Of a stretch of DNA of 64,000 nucleotides, positions 23,566-35,345 are shown piece after piece; position 1 is the first letter of the stretch, and each line of letters begins with the position of its first letter. Made by a program: the position numbers and the translations under genes. Source of the DNA: Ursus arctos (taxonomy: Eukaryota > Chordata > Mammalia > Carnivora > Ursidae); the NCBI RefSeq assembly GCF_023065955.2, contig NW_026622841.1, positions 18,920,501 to 18,984,500 of the forward strand. Reading direction: 5' to 3'. A model generated the notes under the pieces. That model worked only from the letters and a program-made list of their open reading frames with translations. It was not told the DNA's origin and did no database searches.

Positions 23566-25735
23566 ATGAGAAAGCCAATTTTTCACCAAATAAATAACTA
23601 ATATTGTGAACAATTTTGCTTAGTGCTTTCTCATTTCTTCATGACAACAATCCAGTAAGCTGGATAGTCACTGAGCTGGATACTGATTATTTTTATTATA
23701 TCATGGTTATATATTATTATTATTGTTCCTATGTAATATATGATGAAATCAGAGGCTCAGGGGGATTATTTTGCCAGTGTCCGATAACCTTTACCAGCAA
23801 ACACAATGTAGAAATCCTTAGAAGCAAATAAAATAAAGGACAAGCCTGATTTTAGTACAGTCATTCTCAAACATTTCCATTTCTGCCCCTTACCATCCCT
23901 TCACACAGCCCTAAAAGGTTCTCACTACACTCAAGAATCCGCATCACTCTGAATCCCCAAACTTCCTAGAAATATGTAAGGTAACACCATCTCAGTTTGC
24001 ACTGTCCAATGCAGTAGCTACTGAGCACTTGAAATCTATGTGGCTCATCCACATTGAGATGTGGTGTAAGATACAGCCCAGATTTTGAAGATGTAAATAT
24101 CTCGTTAATATTTTTTACATTGATTAAATGTTGAAATTATAATATTTTGGAAATATTGGGTTAAGTAAAATATGTTATCACATTAATTTCACTTGTTTAT
24201 CTTCATTTTTTAAATGTGTTCCTAAAAATTTTTTAATTACACATATCTCACATTATATTTCTATTGGACAGCACTGAGCTAAATCATACAGAGCAGTAGT
24301 ATCCCTTTCATTATGACAATTTTAGAAAATAATGAACCTGAATTTTAACCATGTGCTATCTAGCTTCAAGTTTGTAAGAGGGTGGAAGTCTCTAAGTTGG
24401 ATGCCACTGGGAGAATCTATGGAGACCTGACGGAAAAATGGGCCAAGTGAGGCAGGATAGCAGATGGTTATTAGAAAGGAAAGGGGAAACAGCTGGTCAT
24501 GAATTCATAGTAGGTGTGGAAAATATTCAATCCAAACTGTGTTAAGACCAATTTTATAAGTCAAGGTTGTTCTTGTGCTAGAATGCTTTGGGGCACAATG
24601 CTAGGGTTTTGGTGCATTAAGCTCCAATAGGTGTTTATGGCAGTCGTGAAAGATGGGCCAACCCAGAGTTGACTGGACCCAACCAAGGTCTTATCTGTGT
24701 AACTATTACTAAAGCAAGATTTGAGGCAGTAGCTACAGTTTTTGACCCTGTGGATTAAAATCTTGCTCTCCTCAAAGTCTTTGCCTCATGCCAGACTCTC
24801 GTGCACCAAACCGCTGTCTCTACTTCTCTTATTTCTCAGTCGGTTAGAGCTCTGCCACATTGTTTGGATTCATGTGAGTGTCAGTGAATCTTGGAAGGCC
24901 TTCTTGGGCTCCCTGTGCTAACACTTCATATAAGTCCAGTAGGTGATTGAGTTGCATGGTACTGGCAGAATTGCTGCATTCCAGGACTCGTAGGTAGTGC
25001 TCAGTTCTTCTCTTATATTAATTCCAGCTCATGTAAAATACTGTTGAAATTGCAAAGCATGGCAAATGTCACAAAAGGCAGAGCCAAGTCTTGCAATAAA
25101 ATTGTGCTGTCCCAGACTCTTTCCTCTGGAATGCCTCATGCTGCCATGTCAACCACCTCCCCAGGTGTAATCTTTCCATCTTGATGGATATCTTCCTGTT
25201 GTAGCTGTTAAGGAGTCAATATATAGTATCCTTTTTATCCTTTTTATCACCTTCTGAATTTGGAATCAATGGATAAACAGACCCAGGACAGATGGTGAAA
25301 GAATGTAGCTTTAGATTAGAGGCCCAGAAATTTCCCCAATACTTCACCCTTGAATGAGAAAGACACCCACACAGTTGCCAGTAGAGCTGGACAGCAAAAG
25401 GCCTACTCCATGTATAGTGCATGAATGAGCAGACCAGAGTGCAAATACCTGTGGCATTCCCCAAGGAAAAGAGAATCCAAGAAGGCATTGAACTGTAATG
25501 TCAACCAAACTTAAGAAACCTGCAGGAGAAGGCATGGGAAGAAAAGCAAGTTACTTAGCAGAAGACTACCTCTGCATAGAAACACTAGGCCATGAAAATG
25601 GATATCCTCCCCCTCCCTGCCCCTAAATGATTGTATTTTCTGCATATCATCAAAGATGTGACTGATTCTAATAAACATTTTTGTCAGTACTTGGCATATA
25701 GACCTGTAGAATGTACTTTCCTTGATACAAGTTCT
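23566..25735. other. Unresolved non-coding DNA
   Basis: No exon or SINE was seen. A patch at 23985-24290 ('gcactgtccaatgcagtagctactgagcacttgaaa ... tctattggacagcactg') looks like an old DNA-transposon or LTR relic with inverted ends (CACTGTCCAAT versus ATTGGACAGCACTG), but I cannot name the family. Confidence 0.4.
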
Positions 25736-25961
25736 ATTCATTCATTCCAAAAATATTTGATCAGGGCCTGTTATAGTCTAAGCAATGTTCTAGGTGCTAC
25801 CAGGTGAAGAAACAGACAGAGCCAGGCTTCATCAAGCTTATATTTTAGCAGGGATATTGAAAAATAAATAAGTAAGCAAACAAGTAAAATATAGGGTACT
25901 GAAGATAGCGGTAAGTGCTGTTAAGAGAAAGCAAACAAGGGATGAGCATAGAAGGTTTTTT

Positions 25962-26178
25962 TAAAATATTTTTTTAAAGAATTTATTTATTTGAGAGAGA
26001 GAAAGTGAGTGAGAGAGAGAGAGTGCATGCACAGGAGCTGGGGGAGTGGCAGGAGGAGAAGCAGACTTCCCTTTGAGCATGACTGATACCAATGCTGGGC
26101 TCCAATTTCAGGACCCTGGGATCATGACCTGAGCCAAAGGCAGATGCTTAACCAACCGACTGAGCCACCCAGGTGCCT
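25962..26178 (-). mobile_element. CanSINE, reverse, imperfect TSD
   Basis: It runs from 'tttttaaagaatttatttatttgagag' to 'gagccacccaggtgcct'. The flanks GAGCATAGAAGGTTTT (left) and GAGCATGGAAGTTTT (right) form a diverged duplication, so this insertion is older than its neighbour at 26346. Confidence 0.92.
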
Positions 26179-26345
26179 GGAGCATGGAAGTTTTAATATC
26201 AAATGGAGTGATTAGAGAAGCCTCCCAGCAAAGGTGACACTACAATAAAGGCTGATGGAGGTAAGGGAGGGAGCCTGCTGATATCTGGGGGAAAGTACTC
26301 CAAGGAGAGTAAACCACAAGTGGAAAGGCCCAGGGGCGCATATCT

Positions 26346-26549
26346 TTTTTTTTTTTTTTTAAAGATTTTATTTATTTATTTGACAGAGATAGAGACAGCC
26401 AGCGAGAGAGGGAACACAAGCAGGGGGAGTGGGAGAGGAAGAAGCAGGCTCACAGCAGAGGAGCCTGATGTGGGGCTCGATCCCATAACGCCGGGATCAC
26501 GCCCTGAGCCGAAGGCAGATGCTTAAGCGCTGTGCCACCCAGGCGCCCC
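26346..26549 (-). mobile_element. CanSINE, young arctoid-type, reverse, perfect TSD
   Basis: It has the same subfamily features as the copy at 3477: 'acagagatagagacagccagcgagagag' and 'ggctcacagcagaggagcc'. A perfect 16-bp duplication CCAGGGGCGCATATCT lies at 26330-26345 and 26550-26565. The poly-T is pure apart from its junction. Confidence 0.96.
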
Positions 26550-26944
26550 CCAGGGGCGCATATCTGATATGCTGGAGGCAAAAGCAAAAAGGTTAGAGTG
26601 GCTGCAAGAGAATGAGTCAGGCAAGTTCACACATCATCTCTGTCTTCAAGGTTAATTCATGCCCATGGCGTATTACTCTTGTCTGTTTCTGAGCGTGTTG
26701 TAATGTTCAAGCCCTTCATCGTTCTATTATAGCTCTTGGGTTCACAGCTGTAACGTTCTTCAGTACCACTCACAAGTCACACATAAGCCATATGTATATT
26801 CATTACAATGGCTCTGAACCTACCTTCCAGCCCTCAAAGCTTGACAACTCCTGGAGGGCAGAGCATTCCTCTAAATCCATCAAGAACCCGTCATACACCT
26901 TTCAGAAAGCAAGTACTCAGTGTATGTTTGATGAATGACACTTC

Positions 26945-28035
26945 TAGACTGTTGCCTCAGAGAATTTCATGAAAATGCTCTGGAGATGTCTCTGGACTTC
27001 TCTTCAATATTGATTATGGGCTTTTCCAGTGGCAGTGGTTTCCTTTAGAACACAAGGCTGACTGTTGACATAGTTTATACCGAGCACGGCAGTCTCCCAC
27101 CTTTTTGTGTTGTAGTTGTTGGCACTTGTATACCCTGATGTCCACACCTTCTACTCCCCACCATCCCCCGTTGGCTTCAAACCTCTTTATTGAGGGTATA
27201 TGATCGTGTCTCAATGAATCGCATAGACCCTGCCCTCTGAAGGAGGGACGCTGTCTTAGTTGTCATTATTCCCATAGCCCATAGCCCAGGGCTTTCTTTG
27301 CCTACTGTGCTGTATAAAAACAAGTCACACAAAGCAGAATTTCTGGAACCAGAAATAAATGGGCTCATCTTTTTGACTCTCTAAATGGCTCAAATAGACT
27401 AATTAGAATGGAGAAGCGTATGTAACTCAATGTCTTCCCGTAAAGCATAATGAAGGTCCATATTGTGGAAACATGGTAGCTAGATGCTAGATGGGACTAA
27501 TTTTCTCCGTGCATTATAAATTTTTAACACTACTGTGGGTGGGAGTTTAAGATAGTCGACAAGTTTTGGGCTTATGGGGAAAATGATTTATCATGACTGT
27601 GTCATAAATTGCATTGATGGTAAGTCGTAGGCCGAAACCCCTCAAAATATCAGTATATCAAAAACTTCTATAATGTTATCAGGAGAAGAAGATGGATTTG
27701 GAGAATTTTCCTAAAGTGCTTGAATTAATATTATCTTTTTGTGATATAAGAAATTTTGCTAACAGCCCTGCTGATTTTCCATTAAGGGTACAGTGAGATG
27801 GAGCGCATGGCATACCGCTTTTGTTCGTAGATCAACAGTGGAGACAGATTTGTAGTTTTTATCAGCGTTAGCAGAGCTAAGCACATTTGTTCACAGATAT
27901 TAGAAACCAGCACTTGAATGAAAAGCTGGGCAGGGAAATAGTATTTGTGTAGTGAAAGTGTAACTGAAGTGTGTACACAGTCCACACCTATGGCATTATA
28001 TATTCTGTGCTGATGTTAACCTACATTGAAAAAAT
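26945..28035. other. Non-coding DNA, no clear element
   Basis: An L2/MIR 3'-end piece is likely just upstream at 26850-26940 (ctcctggagggcagagcattcc ... gtatgtttgatgaatgac). Beyond that I see no repeat or exon. Confidence 0.35.
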
Positions 28036-28041
28036 CTAGGA

Positions 28042-28240
28042 GGGATGCCTGGGTGGCTCAGTCGGTTAAGCATCTGCCTTCAGCTCAGGTCATGATCCCA
28101 GGGTCTTGGGATCAAGTCCTGCATCGGGCTCCTTGCTCAACGGGGAGTCTGCTTCTCCCTCTGCCTGCCACTCCCCCTAATTGTGCTTGCTCTCTTTCTC
28201 TCTCTGTCTCTCTGACAAATAAGTAAATAAAATATTTAAA
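28042..28240 (+). mobile_element. CanSINE, older subfamily, near-consensus head
   Basis: The head GGGATGCCTGGGTGGCTCAGTCGGTTAAGCATCTGCC carries a clear A box (TGGCTCAGTCGG). It ends AAATAAGTAAATAAAATATTTAAAAAAT. No exact duplication was found. Confidence 0.94.
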
Positions 28241-28245
28241 AAATA

Positions 28246-29505
28246 TATATTGGCAGGTTCTTTCCTTGAGTTCATTCCTTAAATTGAGTTACACGTATTA
28301 AGTCTTTATGATAATCACTATTGACAGGTTGATAGCTTTTTGTATCGGTGACAACCTTTCCATGATCAACCTGGTGCTGAGATTGTGAGATTGCTCAATA
28401 TTTAAAAACTAGGAAATGGAACTTGTGAATAGCAGCGTATAAAGGTTTTTGGTATTTGTTTTTGTTTTTTTTTGACAGACCTAGGATTAGGACTTAAAGC
28501 ATCTAATTCCAAAATCTTTATTTAGTCTCTTGGAGAATAGATTCTCTTGGGTTTGTCCTGTGATTCTTTGGGGACAAAATTTGCCAAAGAAAGGCAGCCA
28601 GAAGCAGGGTTAAATAGAAATTAGTTGCTTTTTGAATCCACTGTCCTTTTAACATGGGAGAAATCCTCGCCAAATCTTACACACAATATTTTTCTTATAA
28701 TTTGCCAGAAAAATTATTGTAAAAATCCTGCATCACATTAAATCTATCACTTGACCTACTAACCTTGGAGAATAGCACATTTTTATCAGACATTTGGTCC
28801 GACAGTCAAAAATATTTCCATTGGTTTACAGGTTTCCCTGGAAGATGAGAACAAATGCTAGTGTGTCAGTGATTTTTTTTTAATAAGAGCATATAAAAAA
28901 ATACAATACTTGAGAAATGAATAAAATATGAACTTAAAATTCATCACATCCCCCAACAATGAAGAAATTTGGCATAAATACTCTCACCTCTGTGCATTGA
29001 ACCTCCAGTGCTATAGATACTGCTGAACATATGGCACATGATGTCACCCACTGTTCTCATTCCCTTTCCCTCTGAGGTATGCAGACCAGACCCCATCAGC
29101 ATTTCTAGAGAAAATAATATAATTATATCAATTTACTGGATTTTGATGTGTGGGAAATAAATTAGGTAGCACTTCCCTAGCAATAGAAGTATATGCAAAC
29201 AATGTTATTGAGTGAACATTATGAATTAATTTAACATAATTGTTACAGTAGATAAATATTATCTAGTATTTCAATTGTCATCTATCCACTAAAAGAACAA
29301 ACACCTTTGAATAAATATGATTTTAATCAGGACCAAACCTGGATTATTAGTTTATTTCTAGCCTAGATTTTTTTTTTTTTTTGCTTAGAAAATATTTAGC
29401 CTGTGTAAGTTATAGATATTACCTGTTATTTGGAGTGAAGATTTTACAAAAACATCTCAGACCTTTATTCTCCAAACATTGGAGTGACAAAATCATTCTT
29501 CAAAT
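28246..29505. other. Repeat-poor AT-rich DNA
   Basis: More than 1.2 kb without a recognisable mobile element or exon. It is a candidate for constrained non-coding sequence upstream of TCF4, based only on repeat absence. Confidence 0.35.
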
Positions 29506-29516
29506 GAAAATATTGC

Positions 29517-29645
29517 CCCTATACCTGAAACCAATACGACATTGTATGTTAATTGCCCTGGAAATAAAATAAAATAAAATAAAATAAAATAAAATAAAAT
29601 AAAATAAAATAAAATAAAATAAAATCCATGAAAAAAAAAAAGAAA
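29517..29645 (+). mobile_element. Severely 5'-truncated L1 with expanded (AAAAT)n tail
   Basis: Only about 45 bases of the carnivore L1 3' end survive (cctgaaaccaatacgacattgtatgttaatt type). About 12-13 uninterrupted AAAAT units (29562-29625) and poly-A follow. The 11-bp duplication GAAAATATTGC at 29506-29516 and 29646-29656 confirms a genuine retrotransposition. Confidence 0.82.
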
Positions 29646-29672
29646 GAAAATATTGCTTGTAAAAGACATTGC

Positions 29673-29793
29673 TGGCCCCACCCCAGAGTTTCCGATAAGG
29701 AGGTATGTGGTGAGGCCCCAGGATCTGCATTTCTAATAAGGTCCCAAGTGATGCTATGCAATTGGTCTGGGAACCACTTTTCGAGAACCACTG
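29673..29793. mobile_element. MER5-type hAT-Charlie fragment
   Basis: The sequence 'ggccccaccccagagtttccgataaggagg ... ggatctgcatttctaataagg ... gagaaccactg' is one end of a MER5-like MITE. Confidence 0.65.
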
Positions 29794-29854
29794 CCCTCAA
29801 AGACAGCATAGCAGCATTGCAGCACAATGTGTGTAGGAATGCAAACTTCAACTT

Positions 29855-29970
29855 CAACTGTGCCTGCCACTTCTCAGCCCTGTGGCTTTGGGTAAGTTAC
29901 TTAATTCTCTGCACCCCTATTTCTTCATGTGTGAAATGGGAAGCAACGATATCTGCCTCATCAGGTTTTG
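29855..29970 (+). mobile_element. MIR relic
   Basis: The core MIR phrase is present: 'ctgtggctttgggtaagttacttaattctctgcacccctatttcttcatgtgtgaaatggg'. Confidence 0.75.
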
Positions 29971-31780
29971 GGGGGTGTGTGTATGTGAGGCTATGTGGGT
30001 TCATGTGTGTATCTGTATGTAAGTGCGTGGGAAACGCATATGCCACTGTACGATTTGCTGCACCAGCTTGGAGGTCCTAATGCAAGTCCATCTCTTTTAT
30101 GTTTCCAATTAATCATTCATACCTCCATATGTTCAATTCAGATAGATTTCCAATCTCTGCCACTTGAGACCTCTTCCTTCCCTAAAAAGGGTGCCCAGAG
30201 AGTTTAATCTGTCTAAAGGGCCAATGTCCCTCCCCATTCTAGAATAGAGAAGTGGACAATCTAATCAGTCCATTGACCCTTTTACTTCTGCCCTGCCACA
30301 CGATGTCACCAACTGAAAGCTCACACCACCAGGTGGAATTTTTCATCTGCACAATGCCCTGATGGACCAGATTCCTTTGCACAGTGGTGCCCCAAATTTG
30401 AGTTCCAAGATTGTAGCTCTTTTAGTTCATATTCATTGCTTCAGTCATTTTCCCCAAGTGTGTCGCTATGCCTGGGTGATAGGGTATGGCAGGCTTTCAG
30501 CCTTGGCCACACACTGTGTTAATATCAGCTCCCTGCTATCGCCTGCCCAACCTCCACACCTTGTTACAATGTCAGGATTACCAGTGTTGTCTCTCCCTTT
30601 CATGACAAATGCCCCTCCAGGTGCCCTTTCCTGAAATCCCAGCTGCCCTCATGTGGACAAAGCCTGTGTAGCTGAAAGTCTGTAATAACTAAAAAGTGAG
30701 AGGGGCTGGAATCTCAGTTGTTTTCTGCCAAGGTGGGTCCTCAACCTTGTGCCAATCTACCTCCCTCAATGGTCTGCCTTTTGTGATTTCACCAGCCATC
30801 ACCACTTCTACTTCTCCCCATTCCCCTGGCTCCTGCTGGAAGAGTCCCACCACGCAGTAGGCAGTCCCTAAATGGTAGACATTAGAACGACCCACAAACT
30901 TCTAATGCCACTCTACTTTCCAAGGTGATAAAATGGGGCTCCTTACAACTGAGGTCATTGCTGGTCCTTTGTAGAAGTTGGTTTTTCATCTATTGGTTAC
31001 TAGCAATGCAGGGGTTTCCTTATCCCCTTCCCTAGGAAGATCATGTCCTGCCACATCCCCTGCCATTCTACTCCCCTTCCCAAATCCCTGCCTTCTTTTA
31101 ACCCTGCTGACATTGGTTTGGCAATGCTCAGAAAGCAAAGACCCTCTTTGCCCTGATTTTCAACCTGGACCAGAGCCAGCTCCAAGTAGGCCTCTAGCAC
31201 TCCTATCTTAACCCTTCTTTAACCTCCCAATGGAAGGCCCAGCAAGGCCCATGCTACCCACAACAGAGGAAGAAAAAGAGGAAGATGAGGAAAGGAAGGA
31301 AACTTGCCTCCACCCCCCAGTGAAGGCCTCCCAGTGTGTGACCTTGACACATATCAGAGCTAGTTCTCCAAGAATTCTGGGGTGGGGTTAGGAGCATAGC
31401 AGAAAAAGGGAAGGATCTGCCTGAAATAAATTGATGAAGTGGCAGAATTAAAATCTTCCCTTAGAATTTATGTGCACAGTCTTTGTATCTACTTCTTTTT
31501 GAAAGCTATTGTTGTTAAGATACAGCACAATAATTATCCAGTCATTCAATAAAGATGTGTCCAGTGCCTGTCCAATGAATGGACCTGTTACTTTGTATGC
31601 ACTATAGACGGACACAGGAAGAGTGACAAAATAGTGTCAACACTTCTGAAGCTTGTGGTTCCAAATGACATGACATCCCATACTAGGGAGCTCCAAGGAC
31701 ATAGCACTTGTGGCATGAACATCGGTTAAGACAATTCGAGCTTCTGAATGATGTTCAGGGTAAGAAGACCATTCAGCAGT
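29971..31780. other. Moderately GC-rich non-coding DNA, origin unresolved
   Basis: The segment is less AT-rich than its surroundings, especially 30200-31400. The 65- to 90-codon frames on both strands show no domain I recognise. It could hide an old LTR/ERV interior or a pseudogene. I found no signature that decides. Confidence 0.3.
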
Positions 31781-31781
31781 A

Positions 31782-32490
31782 CCGTATTTCCTCTTAACCG
31801 GGGCTTCACGTTCCACAGTGTCAGTTACACACATCGGGAGCCTTTCCTCGCGCTCCGGAAGCAGGGGATTTTCCTCCCGCCACTCCGTCAGAAGGTCAAC
31901 AGTAGCCTGACACTATGTCACAACGTGTGCGTCATTCACCCACTTCCTCTCATCACCTTGGCTTTTTGTCGTCTCCTATCGTCACAAGAAGGGTGAGTAC
32001 AATGGCTATTTCGAGAGTGAGAGAGAAGGTACCTTTATGTAACCTTTATTACAGCATATTGTGTTTTTCTAAAAGATTTTATTTATTTCTTTATTTTAGA
32101 GAGCGAGAGAGTGGGCGAGAGTGAGAGAGGGGGGTGGGAGAGGGGCAGAGAGAGGGGGCAGAGGGAGAAAGAGAAACTCCAGCAGACTCCTTGCTGAGCC
32201 CAACACCCAGAGCCCGACACTGGGCTCAAACCCCAGACCCTGAGATGATGCCCAGAGCTGAAATCTTGAGTCAGACACTTCACCGACTGAGCCACCCAGG
32301 CACCCCCTACGGAAAATTGTTATAATTGTTCTTTATTATTATTGCTGTTGTTAACCTCTTACTGTGTCTTATTTATAAGTTAAACTTGATGGTAGGTGTG
32401 TATGCATAGGGAAAAACATAGTATATATACGGTTCGGTACTATCTGCAGTCTTGGAACGGATCCCGCACAGATAAGGGGGATGACTGTAC
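31782..32490 (+). mobile_element. TcMar-Tigger DNA transposon relic, split by a SINE
   Basis: The left part opens 'gtatttcctcttaaccggggcttcacgttcc' and reaches 'gtcgtctcctatcgtcacaagaagggtgagtaca ... tttattacagcatattg'. The right part resumes at 32307 with 'ttataattgttctttattattattgctgttg' and ends 'acggttcggtactatctgcag ... gatcccgcacagataagggggatgactgta'. This is the Tigger-type non-autonomous layout. The transposase region is absent. Confidence 0.8.
32070..32306 (-). mobile_element. CanSINE inserted in the Tigger relic
   Basis: It runs from 'ctaaaagattttatttatttctttattttagag' to 'gagccacccaggcacccc' with a long GA-rich middle. Its position inside a collinear Tigger element dates it as the younger insertion. 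Confidence 0.92.
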
Positions 32491-32959
32491 AGAGAAATAG
32501 CTTTTTCCTTAGGAGGAATTATCTCCTATGCTGTGCTTTGCAAATGGAGATGATCTCCTGGCCTCCTGAATAACATATACTCTGTGATTTTTTTTTTTTT
32601 TCCTGGCCATAAGGATGGTGAGGATCTGCTTTACATTCTAGGTACCTATTTTCCTGTAGGACTGACAGCAGGTCTTTTTAAACTGGGTTAACCAGCAGCA
32701 GGGGTACAGCCTGTGGTTATGAAATAGAACAATGTTCGCTATTAGTTTATAGACAATAGTGAATAGTTAGTGCCTACCTGCTCCATCTATTATAACTATT
32801 TTAATAGTTTGTCTCAGAAATAGACACAGAAATATATCCTGAAATTGAGAAATATATCTATCATAAATTTTTAAAAATAATAATGTATTTTAGATCAGAT
32901 ATAGCATTCTCTAAAACAGCATAAGCTAAATAATAAATAACAATAATACCTAACTTAAT

Positions 32960-33410
32960 ATTTAAGTAACAATTCATAATTTACAGTTTCATGTAAATAC
33001 ACTAGGTCTTTACAATAACTCCATAAAGTAAATAAAATGATCCTCATTTTTAGAAATGAAGAAAGTGTAGTTCTAAGGAATTCAGAGGTTTTTCTAGAGC
33101 AATGGTTCTCACTCTAGGGAGTGAGCGACTTTGCTTCCTAGGGAACATTTGCAATGTCTGGAGACATTTTTGGTTGTCACAACTCAGGGGAGTGTGAGGG
33201 GGAGCTGCTATTGGCACCTGGTGGGTCAAGGCCATGGGTGCTATTAAACATCCTACAGAGCACAGGACAGTCTTACACATAAAAGAATTATCTAGCCCAA
33301 ACATCAGTAGCGCCAGAGTTAAGAAAACCTTGTCTAAGATCACACAGGTGGTAAGATCTGAACTCGGTTTTATTATTCTTAATACAGTCTTTTTTCTATT
33401 ATCCCCCAAG
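32960..33410 (-). mobile_element. MIR/L2 antisense relic split by MER5A
   Basis: The left part reads 'caataactccataaagtaaataaaatgatcctcatttttagaaatgaagaaag'. The right part continues after 33331 with 'tctaagatcacacaggtggtaagatctgaactcgg'. Together they form a reverse MIR that was already in place when MER5A landed. Confidence 0.65.
33100..33331 (+). mobile_element. MER5A hAT-Charlie MITE
   Basis: The near-complete element starts 'caatggttctcactctaggg', contains 'caatgtctggagacatttttggttgtcacaactc' and 'aaacatcctacagagcacaggacag', and ends 'agttaagaaaacctt'. The hAT-style ends are inverted relative to each other. Confidence 0.88.
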
Positions 33411-34124
33411 TGGAAAGTTTCATCTTGAATTGAATGGAGAAGCATAGTCTATTACATCTTATACTGTGCTCATTTTCGTTTCTTTTTTTCTTGAGCTTCT
33501 CAGAAAGGGTAGAAAGTATACCTTTCCTAGACAAGGAAATGTTGCTACATAGTTTAAAATTGTTGCCGGTGAAAATGGAAAATCTTTCAGCATAATCCCC
33601 TCCCCACCCCTACCGACTCCCACCGACCTTTCCAATTTTATCTAACTCATTGTATCTGCGATGACAGTTTTTTGGGCTACCAAGGGTGATACAATTTCAC
33701 TATTTCCCCCAAACCAACACTGAGATAGGCAACATCTAGAACCATGCGGGAGAGATGGGAGGCAGGAATAAATGATTGATTAACATGTGTGTGAGTTCTC
33801 AATTATCGATGGTAATGGCCCGTGGATGTAATGTGGATTTGCCAAAGCTGGTGAGAACCCAAAAGTAATTTTTATTGAGATTTTGGAATACAAAACATTT
33901 TTTAAAGGAGAGTCATCTATCTAATAATTACTTTAATTTTGAGGTACGCTACTATAACAGTTATTTTTTAATTCCCTAAATACGCATCATTGCGAGGCAG
34001 GAGAGGCATCCAAGAATGTGCTAGTCAGCAGGGGATGCCAACAAAGATTACACCCTGGAACAGGATTAGCAAAGCAATGACTAAAAAAGCTGTGGTACAG
34101 GCATAGCATGGCCAGGGCAAGAGA

Positions 34125-34305
34125 GGTAAGGCCGTGCACCCCCACACCAGACAGCCTGAGTTCCAATCCTGGCTCTGGATACCTACTAACTTTAGGATAA
34201 TGAAGAAGTTACTGAATTTCTCTGTACCTCAGTTTACTCAACTATAAAACAGAATCTACATAGAACCTACCTCATATAGTGTGGTCCTGATAACTAGATC
34301 TATTT
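34125..34305 (+). mobile_element. MIR relic
   Basis: The core phrase 'gagttccaatcctggctctgg ... gttactgaatttctctgtacctcagtttactcaactataaaac' followed by 'gaacctacctcatatagtg' identifies MIR in sense orientation. Confidence 0.75.
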
Positions 34306-34724
34306 AAAAATGTGCTTGATACACATTAAGTGTGATAGTACTATGTATTTCCTATATTATGCAGGCATTGAAGTGAATCAGGCAAACCTATGTACAGTGA
34401 TGTGAAAACATGGCATGATATAGTAAGGGAAAAAAGAAAAGGAAAGGAATTCAAATAATAGCACTGTCCCATTTATATTTTAAAACCCCTGATGACTTGA
34501 TAGGTGAGTTATAGATTGCATAGGGAGTAAGAACTTGGAACTTTTTTTTCAACGAGAGAAGTTTATAATCACTTCTTGGTCAGGAAGTGGACACAGATGG
34601 CCACTCTGAGGCAGATTTACTCTTCTCAGTAATGGAATGTAAGCCTAGGCAAACTGCTTGGCCCCAGGACAAGACAGTAGAAGGATCTTTTAAGTTCCAA
34701 CAAAAGTTACTACTTCTAAGAGCT

Positions 34725-34817
34725 GGGCATGGAGTCTGCTTAAAGATTCTCTCTCCCTCTCCCTCTGCCCTTCTCTGCCACTCGCGCACGCGTGTTCTCT
34801 CTCTTTATTAAAAAAGA
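34725..34817 (+). mobile_element. CanSINE 3' fragment
   Basis: Only the pyrimidine-rich body and tail remain ('gcatggagtctgcttaaagattctctctccctctccc ... ttctctctctttatt'). The tRNA-like head is missing. Confidence 0.7.
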
Positions 34818-34893
34818 AATGGTCTGACCTTACCATGCATTACCAGCAGTTTCAGAATAGATGCAACTATTTCATATTGGTTCAAAAATCTGG

Positions 34894-34894
<1 letters not shown>

Positions 34895-34936
<42 letters not shown>
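34895..34936. repeat. (TG)21 microsatellite
   Basis: Twenty-one uninterrupted TG dinucleotides, the purest dinucleotide run in the window and therefore likely length-variable between individuals. Confidence 0.97.
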
Positions 34937-34937
<1 letters not shown>

Positions 34938-34950
34938 CTGCACATATGCA

Positions 34951-35345
34951 ACTCAAACTGTGGTCTCAGGACTAACAAAATCACCATCACTTGGCTGCTT
35001 GCAAAATCATGCATTTGGTGCCATGCTGGTAAATGTTTAACATCTGGTGTACTGGGGGGGAAGGAGGGGTGAGGTGGGGGGCAGAGTTCTGATTTTTAGC
35101 ATTTGCGGATTTCAATGCTATAAATGCATTTATTACTGGTTGATTTCAAGTTATGTGACATCACTGAATGTGGAGTTGGGAAGAATGTGCACAGTGGCCT
35201 CTGCTGAGCTAGAGAAAGCTGGTTCCAATGTATGGGTTGGAGCATGGGTACCTGTCCCTTCCCAGATTTGCTAATCAGAGCCTCCGGGTTTGAAGGCCCA
35301 GAGGATGAGTTTTAACAAGTCTCCTGGATTATTGTGATGCTCATG
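34951..35345 (+). mobile_element. Disrupted MER5-like relic (two ends only)
   Basis: The left end 'actcaaactgtggtctcaggactaacaaaatcaccatcacttgg' and right part 'cagatttgctaatcagagcctccggg ... gagttttaacaagtctcctggattattgtgatgc' match a hAT-Charlie MITE. About 230 bp of other sequence lies between them. The nature of the insert is unknown. Confidence 0.5.

Larger units (their letters stand above)
25736..26640 (-). mobile_element. L2-like antisense relic interrupted by two SINEs
   Basis: Pieces 25736-25954, 26179-26345 and 26566-26640 are collinear. They read 'attcattccaaaaatatttgatcaggg ... agcaatgttctaggtgc', then 'atggagtgattagagaagcctccc', then 'aaggttagagtggctgcaagag'. The two intervening blocks are reverse CanSINEs, so the L2 copy predates both insertions. 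Confidence 0.65.

Noticed and set aside
34895..34936. CRISPR-like array or regulatory tandem repeat
   Set aside because: It is a plain TG microsatellite. No spaced direct repeats with unique spacers occur anywhere in the window, and the DNA is mammalian.
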